From NCBI GenBank assembly GCA_025617745.1, contig CM046870.1, forward strand, positions 4,779,285-4,843,284: a stretch of DNA of 64,000 nt, written 5' to 3'. Both the position numbers and the translations under genes were made by a program. Under the pieces are notes generated by a model, which ran no database searches, had not been told where the DNA came from, and saw nothing but the letters and a program-made list of their open reading frames with translations. The stretch's first letter is position 1. Every line of letters begins with the position of its first letter. This document shows, piece after piece, positions 43,408-55,130 of the stretch. Source of the stretch: Heliocidaris erythrogramma. Lineage: Eukaryota; Echinodermata; Echinoidea; Camarodonta; Echinometridae.

Positions 43408-46072
43408 TGAATGAATGAATGAATGAATGAATGAATGAATGAATGAATGAATGAATTTATTACCATTTCTAAAACAATATATGAAACATATTTACAAGGC
43501 ATTTACAAATGTGAATGGTAATGGGAGACCACGAAATAGCTGAAATGGCTAATGAATATGTGGTTCCCTGACAAAAATTATGTAAATGTGATATAATTAA
43601 AGACTACGTAAAACACTAATTAAATTTTACGAATACAAATACTCTACCAATTAAGGTCTTACAATAATCAGTAAAAACTGTAAATACTGGCAAGAAGAGT
43701 ATGTATATATACACACACGCAATCAACATCAATAAAAGCAAAAACAAAAGTTTGTTCATTGAGTATAAACAAAATACCTGTATCTATAAAACTATAGGTT
43801 ATATATTCACAAATACCAAGGGGGGAAACAAAACAAAACAAAACACACACAAAAAAAACAACAAACAAACAAACAAACAAAAAAGTGATACATCACTGTA
43901 GATATTCCATTAGCATCATTTCTCCTAACTTCCTACAAAATGTTTTGACAGACGGTTTCTGTTTAATATCTAAGGGCATGAATTCCATATTCTAGAACCG
44001 TAGAATGAAATTGACCTCTTTCCATGCTCAGTCTTTACTTTTGGTAAAATGAGACTTTTGCTATCTTTTTGTCTCGTATGATACCAGTGATCGAAAAACT
44101 GGCAATATTCATATACAGAATGGGGAAGTTGTTGATGTATTAACTTATACATGAAGGTAGCTGTTTGAAACCTGTGAAACTTGTAAATATCTAAGATTTT
44201 CAAAGCGAGAAATAAAGGCGCAGACGGTGGCATAAATCCACTAAAGGTAATAGCCCTAACAATCATTTTCTGTATAATGAATATTCTGTCAACAAATGAA
44301 CTATACGCACATCCCCATACTTCAAGGCCATAGGAAATGTGTGGCTGAACAATAGAATGATACAACAATAATAGTATGTAACGTGGAACAAAGTGCCTCA
44401 ACCGATACATAATTCCAACTTTTTTGCGGAGCACTGTGCATTTTCTATTTATATGATTCTTCCAGGTTAAATAATTATCAATGTGAATCCAAACAAAGGA
44501 TGCAACTTCAACCTCATTCAGAATGTGGCCCTTCATTTTGATAAAACCTTCCGTATTTACCCGTTTTCTTTTGGATTTAATCACCATATAATTTGTTTTA
44601 TTGATATTTATTGTTATTTTATTTGCATCACACCAATCATTTATATAAGTCAAATTTTTGGTAATGTCTGATAAATCAATGTTTACTTGATTGGAGGGAA
44701 ATGCATGGAAAATATTTGAATCATCTGCAAATAGTCTGAAATTAAAATAGGTAGATGATTTAGGTAAGTCATTAATGTATATTAAAAACAGAGTTGGTCC
44801 CAAGACAGATCCTTGAGGAACCCCACATACAATTGGTGAAAGCGAGGAAGTTGCACCATTGTGGTGTACATATTGAGACCAACAATGCAAGTAATCTCTA
44901 AACCATTTCAATGCGAGTCCACGAACACCATAATTCTGTAGTTTAGATAATAATATAGTGTGATTGATACTATCAAAAGCTTTCGCAAAATCAATGAAAA
45001 TACCAACAGTTGTTCTTCCTTCATCTTGATAATGTATCAGTTGATTTATCAAGTTTATTACTGATAGTTTGGTGCTATACTTTTCCCTGAAACCATATTG
45101 ATGCTTATACAATATGCTGTTTCTTTCCAGGAAACTCACCAAGCGATTATTAACCAATTTTTCAAAAATCTTACTTAAAACTGGTAAAACCGATATGGGT
45201 CTATAATTACCTGGTTGATTTTTGGCACCCTTTTTAAAGACTGGACTCACTTTCGCAATTTTCATTGAATTTGGAAATTGGCCTGATTGTAATGATAAGT
45301 TGAATACAAATGAAAGTGGCTGAGATATATAGTCAGCACCATCACAAATAAGGTTCATCGGGACATTATCATGCCCACACGCCTTTTTTTCTATCAGAGT
45401 CTTTCAACACATTTTCTATTTCATTCTTAGTAATTGGAAGCCAGAAAAACGATTCTTGAACAGGATCACATAGATAATGATCAAATTTCATATTGGCGTT
45501 CTGGATTTGTTGAGCTAAATTATGACCAACATTAACAAAGAAATAATTAAAAATTTCAGCAACTTCTTTAGGGTTATTTGATTCACGCTGTACACCATTT
45601 ATATCATCGTTTAATTTCTCCACTGATGCTTTGCTACCATCTTGTCTACCTAATAATTCATTGATTGTATTCCAAGTTTTACAAGCATTACCTTTGTGCT
45701 TCTGGAATAAGTTCCCATAATGTATTTGTTTTGCCTTACGCAAAGTTGTCGTTAACATATTTCTATATTTCTTATACTTTAAATGCACATCAGGATCAAA
45801 GTTTGATTTGAGAACCTTAGAGTACAGTCGATGCTTTGTCTTAATCGATTTGTGAATTGCCTTTGTTATCCACGGTTTAGAATGTATTTTAGAATAAGAT
45901 TTTGTATCAAGTGGTGCATGCTTATTACAAGTTTTCATGAACAGAGCGAGAAACTTTGAGTATGCTTTATCAACTTCTTTACATTCATATACCTCATTCC
46001 AAGGTAGAGATGCAAGATCTTCATGGAACGAAGACTTCTTTGATAGTGGAATTGTTCCGACGGTCTCATAAA
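43408..46072 (-). mobile_element. CR1-like LINE 3 with nearly whole RT
   Basis: The 3' end on the left is a (GAAT)n tail at 43408-43456 (ATTC on the coding strand). ORF2 covers 43970 to about 46070: a linker with SKPWITKAIHKSI and NYFFVNVGHN, then an uninterrupted 462-codon RT and C-terminus. The 5' side, including endonuclease and ORF1, is missing, cut at about 46072 where another LINE starts in the opposite direction. Confidence 0.9.
43970..45938 (-). pseudogene. LINE ORF2 reverse transcriptase, long open part
   Basis: The frame 45358-43970 holds all RT blocks: [68 protein letters not shown] (motif A), [20 protein letters not shown] (B), [13 protein letters not shown] (C, FADD intact), and the thumb ending SRIWNSCP. 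The upstream frame 45938-45369 (linker) is separated by one frameshift near 45365, in HDNVP/KKGVWA sequence. It is the least damaged LINE RT of the window, suggesting the youngest CR1-like insertion, yet it lacks the endonuclease. Confidence 0.9.
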
Positions 46073-48311
46073 ACCGTTGTATAAAGGCAAAGGTTCCTCA
46101 GATTCAGCAGATAATGATAGAGGAATAACACTGTTAAGTTGTGTGGGAAAGCTTTTCACTGCCGAGTTGTTAATTTCATCGAGTCGAATGATATGATAGG
46201 AGAAGAGCAAGTTGGTTTCAGAAGTGGTTATTCGACTATGGATCACCTGTTTTCACTGCATGTCATTCTTGATTGGTATCTGAAAAAAAGATAAAGAGTT
46301 TATACTGCCAAAAGGCATTTGATTTAATCGATAGATCATTCTTATGGATGAAACTTATTAATCATGGGATTTGTGGTAAATTGCTCAGAGTTATAAGACA
46401 AATATATGATAAGTCAAAGTTTTGCATCTCATAGGAAAACAAAACATCGGAGTATTTCCGAAGTAATATTGGAGTGAATCAAGGAGAAAATTTATCTCCG
46501 ATATTATTTGAATTATTTCTAAATGACTTTGAAACATTTATCCATGAAAGATACTCTGGGTTAAGATCTCTCTCAGCTTCTGTTCTTGATGAGGTCTGCT
46601 CGGATCGAGAAAGCGAGATATTTTTTGAATTATTTACCTTACTTTATGCAGATGATACAATTGTGCTGGCTGAATCTGCTGAAGAGCTATACAATTAGCA
46701 CTTTAAAGCATTAAAATGCTTTAAATGACTATTGCCAACTTTGGCATCTAGCTATAAATACATCAAAAACAAAAGTAGTTATTTTTTCTCCAGGAAAGGT
46801 CAGGAAAATACCTATTTTCCGTTTTGGAAGCGACGAAATTGAGGTTTGTGATGATTATGTTTATTTAGGAACAACCTTTAATTATAGTAACAAATTCAAA
46901 AAAGCCATTAATAAAAAGGTTCCCCAAGCAAGAAGGGCATTATTTTCAATGAAAAGTATTTTTTTTTCATTGCGCTTGCCATGTTGATATGCAACTTGAA
47001 TTGTTTGACCATTTGATTTTACCAATATTATTGTATGGAAGTGAAATCTGGGCTTTTGATAATATATCTCCTATTGAAACATTCTTTTTTGGATGTTGTA
47101 AGGAATAGCTTAGTGTGCATAGAAGGACCCCAAATTGTATGATTTATGGCGAAATAGGAAGACAGAAGCTTGAAAAGAATTGTTTCAGAACGCATGCTGA
47201 TGTTTTGGTACCGGCTTGTGAGCAGTAAGACTTCCAAAATATCTAGTATCTTGTATCATTATCAATATTCTTTATATTTGAGACAAGAAATAGGCAAAAT
47301 AAAGAATCTGCTAGATAAGTTGGGTTTAAGAAATATCTGGAATAATCAAGCGTCAGATTTGAGTATGAATAGGTTAAAAAAATTGGTTAAATCAAGATTA
47401 CATGATACTGGTAATCAAGAATGGCACAGTGATGTCGAAGAAAAGCATTGTTTAAATTATCGAATCTTTAAAAATTCAAACCATTTTGGAAAATACTTTG
47501 AAGTATTGAATGATTGAGAAATTAAATTTCGTTGTGCGAATCGCAAAATGCACATTGTTAAGGGCAGACATAATAACATTCCGAGAAATAACAATTCCGA
47601 GAAAGGAAAGACTACGGTCATTTTTGTGATAAAAGTCAAATTGGCGATGAATTTCTCTTTTTCAATGTAATGTTTATGATGAGCAAAAAAAAAAATATTT
47701 GAAACGTTATTACTGGAATAATTTAACAGTGAAAAGAAGACTGTCCTTTCAAATTTGGCCAAATTTTGTGCTTACATTATAACTTTTTTAAAGCATTGAA
47801 TATGTTATTATCATGGTGTATTTTTTTCGCTGAAAACATTGGCCTTCCTTGCTTTCAGGCTGTGCCATATTTATATTTAATTTAATAAAAATAATAATAA
47901 TACATACATACATAATTTATATTGCGCTTAATACAATGTTTCTAAGTGCCTCGCCATATCCCAGCTGCCCTATTAGGCACTGAAAGCATTCAAGGAATAA
48001 ATTCCTACCAGGTACCCATGCACCTGGGTGGAGAGTGGCAAAGGACTCGAACCGCGAACCATGAGATCCACAGTCCGGTGACGTATTCACTAGACCACGA
48101 CAACTCTACAAGTTTTTATCTACATATTTATCTATATATGTTTTATTTCTTTTTTATTTATTTATTATTTTGGGTTGTTTTGGGGGGTTTTTTTCATTCT
48201 TATCTTTCCTTTGAATTATTTTGGTACTCACTGAACAAGAAATTGAACAAAATTGTACTCTGATACCTTAAAAGTTGAGTTTTCAATAAACTTTCAAACT
48301 TTCAAACTTTC
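46073..48311 (+). mobile_element. LINE of a second clade, 5'-truncated, with nested SINE
   Basis: It begins inside the RT with PLYKGKGSSDSADNDRGITL, then LLSCVGKLFT, a frame change, NFIESNDMIGEEQVGFRSGY, NQGENLSPILFELFLNDFE and LLYADDTIVLAESAEEL (YADD intact at about 46653). The C-terminal part, 47170-47517, reads RMLMFWYRLVSSKTSKI and LGLRNIWNNQ. There are many frame breaks. The 3' UTR is split by a SINE at 47892-48110, and the element ends in a tail of CTTTCAAA repeats at 48286-48311. The sequence type differs from the CR1-like elements and from the L1/Tx1-like one. Confidence 0.85.
47892..48110 (-). mobile_element. tRNA-derived SINE, full head
   Basis: Read from 48110 leftward, the head has a box A-like GTGGTCTAGTGAATA and a box B GGTTCGAGTCC. 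A conserved body follows ('gccactctccacccaggtg', 'atgggtacctggtagg', 'gcctaatagggcagctg'), ending in a 'aagcgcaatataaat' tail and a TATG-type microsatellite. Box spacing and a degenerate acceptor show it is a SINE rather than a functional tRNA gene. Related bodies lie at 50620 and 20637. Confidence 0.85.
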
Positions 48312-48577
48312 ATCGCGTGTACGCGGATGATGTACAGGCCTCAATGAGACAGCCCCCTCCCCCCCCCCCCCCCCCATAAACATTTTCGACTTGTTGGCTC
48401 TGATTTTCAACGAGCACTTATAGGGTTTGCGGGTTGCTTAACCGAGTTTCAGCAACTCGCCATGATTTTGGACCTCTTTACTCTAGCGCCATCTCTAGTC
48501 TCCAGTTGAATATTTATTATAGATTAGCAACAATAATCAGAAGCTAGCCAAGAACCGTTACAAACTACTCAGATTCA
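48312..48577 (+). promoter_or_regulatory. Likely CLP1 promoter/5' UTR region
   Basis: This runs between a C homopolymer (48353-48376) and the candidate CLP1 start. It includes a 30-base YADDVQ LINE remnant at 48318-48345 in inverted arrangement with 43096-43124. No TATA box at a convincing place; an AT-rich stretch 'gaatatttattatagatta' lies about 60 bases before the ATG. Assignment rests only on position. Confidence 0.3.
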
Positions 48578-48610
48578 ATGGCTGAAGGAGAGGAAATAGA
48601 GCACTTGCAA
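48578..48610 (+). CDS. CLP1: CLP1, probable first coding exon
   Basis: A short phase-0 exon encoding MAEGEEIEHLQ with a consensus donor CAA|GTAAGT. Joined to the exon at 59371 it gives a 26-residue lead up to ELRF, nearly the same length as the vertebrate CLP1 lead, which also begins with an M-x-EE type acidic stretch. The intron would be 10.8 kb. An exon-like ORF at 52477 offers an alternative start. Which of these is used cannot be told from DNA alone. Confidence 0.6.
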
Positions 48611-48930
48611 GTAAGTTCTTGATATTTAAAGAACCGAAGTATATTCTGAAATAACTGTCATTTAACATATAAAACGTATAAGTTGATATTTTGGTTTCTA
48701 AATTGTGTTTTTGAAGTAACTATCATTAGACGCTCCTCGAGTCGAGACAGAGTGGGCGCGGGGAACTTACCGGTGTGGACAGACTAAAGATGCGCTGGAA
48801 GTCGTGTCGCGATCGACTGGCAGTGGCAGACTGGCAGTCACTCTGTGACATTAAACTCGCCCAGTGACGAAGTTTTATTTTGAATTGGGTAATACGTAAA
48901 TTAAAATATTGGCAAAATATATGCAGTTTA

Positions 48931-49125
48931 GGGCAAACCCGGAGAATAGGAGACCAGATGGGCGTGATGTATTCAATACTGTGTGTGACAATACGGTTTA
49001 TTCTGCCAACTGAGTGTCATTGTCAAGAGACAAACGCGCGTCTGGCGCATGCCATTGTCACACCACACACAATATTGAATACCGTACAGCACGCGCGTCT
49101 GGTCCCCTATTCTTCGGGTTTGCCT
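48931..49125. mobile_element. Foldback MITE with long terminal inverted repeats
   Basis: The inverted arms span about 70 bases each, starting GGGCAAACCCGGAGAATAGG and ending with the complement of a close variant. AGTTTA flanks both sides (48925-48930 and 49126-49131), a likely 6-bp target duplication. Confidence 0.85.
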
Positions 49126-49330
49126 AGTTTAGGCAAAAATGGCGTTCATTCTGAAAGTATCACTATCAGCTTTCTCAGGAAATAAGCCACCAGTTATCGA
49201 GTGTGTAGACACACAGTGACACACTGCTGTGTAATGGAAGATGTGAACCCTCGATAGCCATAGGCCTTGGCATTGCACGCAATAAACTGCATGTAAAAGT
49301 GAATGTGAGGTAGCTTATTTCACAAGAATA

Positions 49331-49512
49331 TGTGTGTGTGTGTAATTGGGTTTTTACAGACGTGTATCAATCAGATATGATTATTTACGTCTGGGACCGA
49401 CCTTTAACGTCACCATCCGAAAGACGTGACTCAGTCTCGAAACCTGGGTCCGCTGAATCAGTTTATAACTTCCACTGGTAGCTGGATTACAGGCGCACGC
49501 CACAACGCCCAG
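49331..49512 (-). mobile_element. 7SL-like SINE, copy 2
   Basis: Nearly identical to 30710-30891 across head, box-B-like CCCAGGTTTCGAGACTG and body, with the same (CA)n tail (49331-49342). Two such similar copies 18 kb apart in different hosts (a LINE boundary and the CLP1 intron) show this is a dispersed retroposon rather than a unique gene. Confidence 0.72.
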
Positions 49513-49681
49513 TTAAATGCCAAGGTATCAAGTATATGAAGCATCAAGTATGCATTAATTACCAAAGTTAGACCGAAAAATCAGTCTATTTTGTTCGGGA
49601 TATGTTCCGCTGAAATGGCTGAGACTGCGTCTGGCTTCACAGAATCCCTCTCCCTTAGTTAGACCAAAGACAAGTAAGCCT

Positions 49682-49751
49682 GGGTGGTATTCTGAGATTT
49701 ATTTTATCTTTTCACTAAAATCAAGATAAAATAAATCTCAGAATACCACCC
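49682..49751. mobile_element. Perfect hairpin element
   Basis: 29-base perfect inverted arms starting GGGTGGTATTCTGAGATTTA, around a 12-base loop. Compact palindromes of this form are probably remnants or minimal forms of a DNA transposon. There is no coding content. Confidence 0.85.
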
Positions 49752-50619
49752 CTGGACATGGTCGTTCTCGTTGGGGCTCTCCACTACAGTCAAAATTTGG
49801 GAATTTTTGAAGTTGTAATCAATCAAATACAAATTGGCAACTTGAACTTCTTGACCTACTTGTATATGTAGGCCCTATGATCTTGCGAGCTCCTCTCCCA
49901 TTTGCTCTGTACCCCCAGAAATATGAAACAAATCTATTCCTTCATCAAAAATAAGAAAATGAAACTTCATGAGATTTATGTGAGCAAATGGTAGAGGAGC
50001 TCGCAAGATACATGTACACAGATTTGCCAATTCGTGTTTGATTGATTACATCTACATGTACAAGAATTAATAACTTTCTTGTTGGATTTTGATAAAACTT
50101 TCACTGATATGTTACTCTCATTTTTCTTCTTTTAATTTATTCAAGTCCACTTAATACCAGGGTGGACTTTCCCTTTAACAACATTAAGATAAAGGTAGCA
50201 TGCCAAGCTCTGCTAAGTAGGATTCTATTATTAGGCCTGTGAAATCTCCGCTTTTTAGCGGAAATCCACTTTTTTTATTATTCTCGCCAATTTCAATTTC
50301 CGCTTTTTTCCACGTGTGCTATTCCCACTATTTCTCTGACAACCATTATTTCAATGGTTTTAAACGGCTGGAAACGTAGTTTAGCAAAATGGCTACAAGC
50401 ACGAGCAGAGTCTAGCTCTCTTGTGATCAATGGAAAACAATATCGTACATGTATATGTACTTTATGTGTTTTGCCTTCGCGCGCAAATTGAAGTTCATGC
50501 TGCTTGCATTCGTATACCGAAGAACTGTTGACTGCGCCGTCGCATGTGTCGGGCGGGCCGCCAGTTCAATCTGCATTACGTCAAAAAAGCGGAAGATAAG
50601 TAAATAGATCAGGTAAACT

Positions 50620-50875
50620 TTGCCACTCTCCACCCAGGTGTTAAATGGGTACCCGGTAGGATGCGAAAGTTAATGTCGTTTGCTTAGCAATGTGAGCGTC
50701 AGTGTACTGCCCACTGCTGGAATACTCCCCAGGGAGCCGAGAATGTGCATACATTGTGTGCGGGCATGCCAGAATCCGATGACCGGGGTAATAATATATC
50801 TGTAAAGCGCTTAGAGACATCACCGATGTATTAGGCGCTATATAAAAGCGGAATATTATTATTATTAAAAGGTAA
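50620..50875 (+). mobile_element. tRNA-type SINE, 3' part
   Basis: The body begins at 'gccactctccacccaggtg' and includes 'aaatgggtacccggtagg', 'aaagcgcttagagacatc' and 'taggcgctatataaaagcgg', with an (ATT)n tail at 50866-50875. The tRNA-like head is missing. Same family as 47892-48110 by the shared first and last phrases, but with a longer middle. Confidence 0.75.
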
Positions 50876-50879
50876 AATT

Positions 50880-51400
50880 AAGGCTCGACTAATCAAAAAG
50901 ACCCCTCATAAACCCAAGGGACTATAATTCATGCTGTTCACAAAAAAAAAGATTTCGCCTGCCATATGTTTATACGCAAAAACAAAGAATTTTAGAATGA
51001 TTATAGTCCATCTAATTTTTGTTTTGAAATGTGAAAAATGTGACATGTAATTTTAGACTCTCAGAAATCTTAAATAAAGGCTAGAGAATTTTAAAAATTA
51101 AAAAGACCCCGCATAAATCCCAGGGAATATTCATGCTTTTAACCTTCCAACTGCCATTGGTTAACATGCAAAAACAGGGATTTTGGAATGACTTTAATTC
51201 CCATAGTAGATATTTGAAATTTTGAAAACTGTGACTTAAATGAAATTTAAAGCTGTATATTATAATCATGGCTCAGCTAATGGAATAGACCCCTCATAAA
51301 TCCCAGGGACTATCTTGCTTTTGACCACAAAGAAAGTCAGCTGCCATACAATATGTATAACAGATTTTGATGTCATGTGGGCGTGTACGAGCGCCCTTCA
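50880..51400. repeat. Three-copy diverged tandem repeat
   Basis: Units start near 50880, 51078 and 51262. Each carries 'aaagacccctcataaa' with variants, 'cc-agggactat', 'catgcttttgac' and 'gaaatgtgaaaa/gaaaactgtgac'. Spacing is 205 and 183 bases. No function is evident. Confidence 0.6.
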
Positions 51401-52476
51401 CATTTATACTCTGTTCTTACTCCCATTAGGTACTAGCTATCTCATTCCATTTAAGAAATAAGATTTAGCTTTCAAGTTTCAGTTATATTTCTTTAGCTCT
51501 GTCAGTGGTAAACTTGATTCATCAGTTGAATCAGAGATGGGGTTATGGGGGGTTGTCATATTCCCCATTCCCACGGAGTAATCATATTGATCATCCAATC
51601 CATCTCATCATGTTCATCTTGCTACCTCCTAAGAGGTAACAGGAAAGGATTATCCCTAACTGATGAATATGTCATGAGGGTAGAAAAAAGAATATGTAAT
51701 AAACCATACTGTAGAATTTCCTGGTTAGTGATTTGATTAATGAGATAATTATTGATTTTTCTCTTTAATAGTTATTTTAATGTATCCAACAGGTTGATTT
51801 TCATTTTTGTAATAATTTTTGTGACCTCATTTCAAATTTTCCTGGTGAAATTTGCAAATAGTTGTTCCAAAATCAGAGAAATTGCATCTGTTTGTAGACT
51901 CTGCACAGGCAAAATGAATATGCATTATAAGCATTGTGCATATTCATGAGGTGTAGTTTTTACATTCAGTCTGTATTTAGTTAAGTTGTCACTGAAGACT
52001 TTTTTTTTTTTCATGGAAGGAATTGCTGGTTCTATGTCCTGCTGATGTGAAATAATGGTATCCTATCATCCTGTGCTTATTTCCAGCTCTTATGTCTTGC
52101 TTGAGAAAGATTTGGACCACCGTAATAATGGTTTCATTCTTTTCAGTCAAAATGTCTGTGAGAAAAGACTAATACATGTCTTGTGTATTGACATGTGCTC
52201 AGTGAAACACGGCATAAAGCACTGTGTTATAGCACTTGTACACTTCAGTATAGCACAACAATGGGTGTATACAACATGTGTGTGTACATACACATGTGTG
52301 TGTGGTGTACAAGGGGCCAGGCCAGATGGTGAAACTGAAGCATGTCTCATAGTTTATAGTCTGCAGGCTAGGATCATGTGTACAATATACATGTACATTC
52401 ATTATTAGCTCAGAGCCTTTCAGTGTTGTAGGCTGGGAACTGCTAGTTCCCAATAGCTCTCATAATTCCATATGAT

Positions 52477-52566
52477 ATGGAACCTCCTGAAGAAATATCT
52501 GTAGAAAATGCAAAAGATTGCTCAAATTGGGAAGAGTTGAAGGCTCAAGCTAATCTGGGAGCTGAG
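52477..52566 (+). CDS. Exon-like ORF, possible alternative first exon of CLP1
   Basis: Ninety bases from an ATG encode MEPPEEISVENAKDCSNWEE and ten more residues ending LGAE, with a consensus donor GAG|GTAAGA in phase 0 compatible with the exon at 59371. The composition looks protein-like, unlike the surrounding intron. However, no good acceptor precedes it (the nearest CTAG at 52452 lacks a pyrimidine tract), and vertebrate CLP1 has nothing of this length at its N-terminus. It could be an alternative first exon, the first exon of another gene, or chance. Confidence 0.4.
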
Positions 52567-53572
52567 GTAAGAATCATATTTCAAATATTTCTATTTTTTT
52601 TATTCATTGAATTTGAAAATAAGAAAATATATCCATTCATACATTTATACATGTACATGCTGACATGTTAGTGTACCAAAGTCAAAGAAAATGAAATTAT
52701 ACAGAAATATCGTTTATTGATGTTCATGATTGTCAGATTTGAACAGTCTTTTTGCAAAGTGCTAATGAATAATCATGTTTCCTTATTTTTCTTCGATCCA
52801 ACTTATAAAAAAAATATTAATTTACAGTATCCTATGGAAAATTTATTTCAATCATCTTCCTAAACATGAAGGCTGTACTACTTTGAGGTGCATAACCTGT
52901 TTATAGTATAATTAATGTGACAATATACATGTATCTTACATACACAGTCAATATTCATTAATTGTACAATCAATGAGTTTAAATTCCAGGAGGATGTTTT
53001 TTTTGTTTTTTTTGGGGGGGGGGGGGGGGGGTGGTATTATGTACATACAAATATACCCCTCACTTTCCAAGGAAAAAAATAATCAAAATCAATCAGTTGT
53101 TAAATTTTGACTCTTATAGTAGTGATAAATTGTCTTCAAAATGTTATTAAATTACTAAAAATAGATTTACAACATGTAGAACATACTCAATTGAATCCAA
53201 TTTTTTTCTTCAAACGCTCACATTACAATTTTGTTTTCTGCGAGTGCAAATCTCAGTGCCCGATTACGATTATCCTCCAACCACCCCCCCCCCCCAAACA
53301 TATGGCGATAAATCAGGAAAATTTTGCGGATCAAACAACTTCCTCACTTTTTCAAGCAATGCTCATAAAATTAGGCACACACATTGTTCTTGTGGTACAG
53401 ATGTGCAAGACATATATTGTTTCAATGTGTGGCAAACTGTGTTGCCATACTAACGACATATGGCAATAAAAAACAGGAAAATATTGCAGATCAAACCACT
53501 TCTTTGGCACACATTGGGGCAGGGGTATTAATCACCTTCAGTGATATTTCTAGTTATTGTATCCGGCGGCGG

Positions 53573-53636
53573 GACGATGCCAAATCCATAGTATCCCCGA
53601 ACTCTAGTTCGGGGATACTATGGATTTGGCATCGTC
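53573..53636. repeat. Perfect 64-base palindrome
   Basis: The 31-base arms start GACGATGCCAAATCCATAGT and pair perfectly around a 2-base centre. It is followed by two copies of 'tgtgagcgctctaccggctg' (53671 and 53827), which mark a tandem repeat of about 156 bases. Confidence 0.9.
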
Positions 53637-54939
53637 GCGCCGCGTCCGCGTCCGCCGCAGAGATTTTCTTGTGAGCGCTCTACCGGCTGCAGTTTTTGTC
53701 GGATCATCTTCATATTTCACATGGAGGTGCATTATAGTAAGATGAAGACGCCTATTGTTTTTGGTGTGGGTGCAGTCATCGTTGCCATGGTAACCATATT
53801 TTTTAAAGAAATGGTAAAGACTCTCTTGTGAGCGCTCTACCGGCTGCAGTTTATGTCGGATCACCTTCAATTTCAAAACAACTAAAAAATGACAAAAGTA
53901 CAAAAAGGTCGTTTTTGTCAGCAGTGATACCCCAGGTCCCAAATTGCCACTTTATCCATTTCAGTCACAACATTGATTCAAATGGGGGATGGGTGACGGG
54001 TTCGGGGGATACATGTACATGTACTCGGACTGGTCCCCCCTCCGAGTGCTCTAGTTATTATTGTAATTATTATGATCATCATTATTATTATAGCCTGATC
54101 GATTAAGAGTAGGCATTTTGTAGGATTATAATTTTATTAGACGATCATATGGCAACCAAATTTTGTCAAATTTCAACTCCTTCAGTGATGCCCTTCACAG
54201 TGAAACATAAAAATAACTCTCTGCAATTGAATACATGTACTTATTTTCTACAGGCCTTCAAACTTTCAACATTTGTCAAATGTCCTTCCGTGACTAACCG
54301 ATCAGGCTTGGTATATTATCATCATTTTTATTTTACCTAATGTACCTTCGGTGCTAGTGACAGACAACTGATTTACAATTCTCATTCTGTACAGAATTTT
54401 AAAAGGGCTCGATCAGTTGAGCTTTTCTTCTCCAATTTGGCAACAATTTTTTTTACTCTCTTGTCAGTTTTAGTGTTGTCATATTTACTACTATTAAAAA
54501 TTTGTTGTGACTTGTCACTTATGCCCGGGAAGGGAAAAGTGAACTGAATCACTGTAACCCTCAGATCTCGCAAGGTAACATAATACAGTCAAACCTGCTT
54601 TAGCGACCACCTGTCTATAAAGCAAAACAGATCTCTCCTAGATTTGCAGATTTTGAAAAAAATACTGATGTTATCAAACATACATGTAGGTGATTACAGC
54701 ATAGCGGGGAGGGAGCATGTGGACTACAACGTGAGTGCTACTGCTATGCCCTATGAATTATTAATGACTAGCTTATGAAACTACAATATCGTTGAAAATA
54801 AAACCCATCTCATCAGCTGAGAGCTAGAGAAACCTATACAGGTGATACCATGAGGTTGGGACAAAACTTAGGACGATGTCCATTAACACTGGTATGAGAT
54901 CTTCTATTACACATGGAAGATGAAATCATCTGTTGCGGA

Positions 54940-55130
54940 TCCAGGGGGGGCACAGGGCCAGGGCCACGTGCCCCCCCCCCCCCCGGGCCATTTTTTTTTT
55001 TCTTTTTCCTTTTTGCTTGTCAGGGAATTATGGAGGGAAACTGGACCCCCATAACCCCCCCCCCCCCCCAATGAGGGAATTTAAAAAGGTCTGGTGAAAA
55101 CAAATTTTGTCGACCCCCCCCCCCCCCCCC
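54940..55130. repeat. Cluster of poly-C tracts
   Basis: Three C tracts of about 14-22 bases (54971-54984, 55057-55071, 55117-55133) lie within 165 bases, with shorter C and G runs between. Confidence 0.85.

Larger units (their letters stand above)
48611..52476 (+). other. CLP1 intron 1, upstream part: many small repeats
   Basis: Contents include the inverted-repeat MITE at 48931-49125, the second 7SL-like SINE at 49331-49512, a hairpin element at 49682-49751, a tRNA-type SINE 3' part at 50620-50875, and three diverged copies of a 180-205 bp tandem unit at about 50880-51400. No other host exon is recognised here. Confidence 0.6.

Noticed and set aside
47892-48110. Functional tRNA gene
   Set aside because: Boxes A and B are present, but the acceptor stem does not pair and a SINE body and tail follow directly.
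53604-53942. Minus-strand frame of 112 residues
   Set aside because: It spans the perfect palindrome and the adjacent tandem repeat; no recognisable domain or splice context.
54382-54573. Minus-strand frame with KTDKRVKKIVAKLEKK as an exon
   Set aside because: Protein-like in composition, but I recognise no family and no splice signals in agreement; left unassigned.
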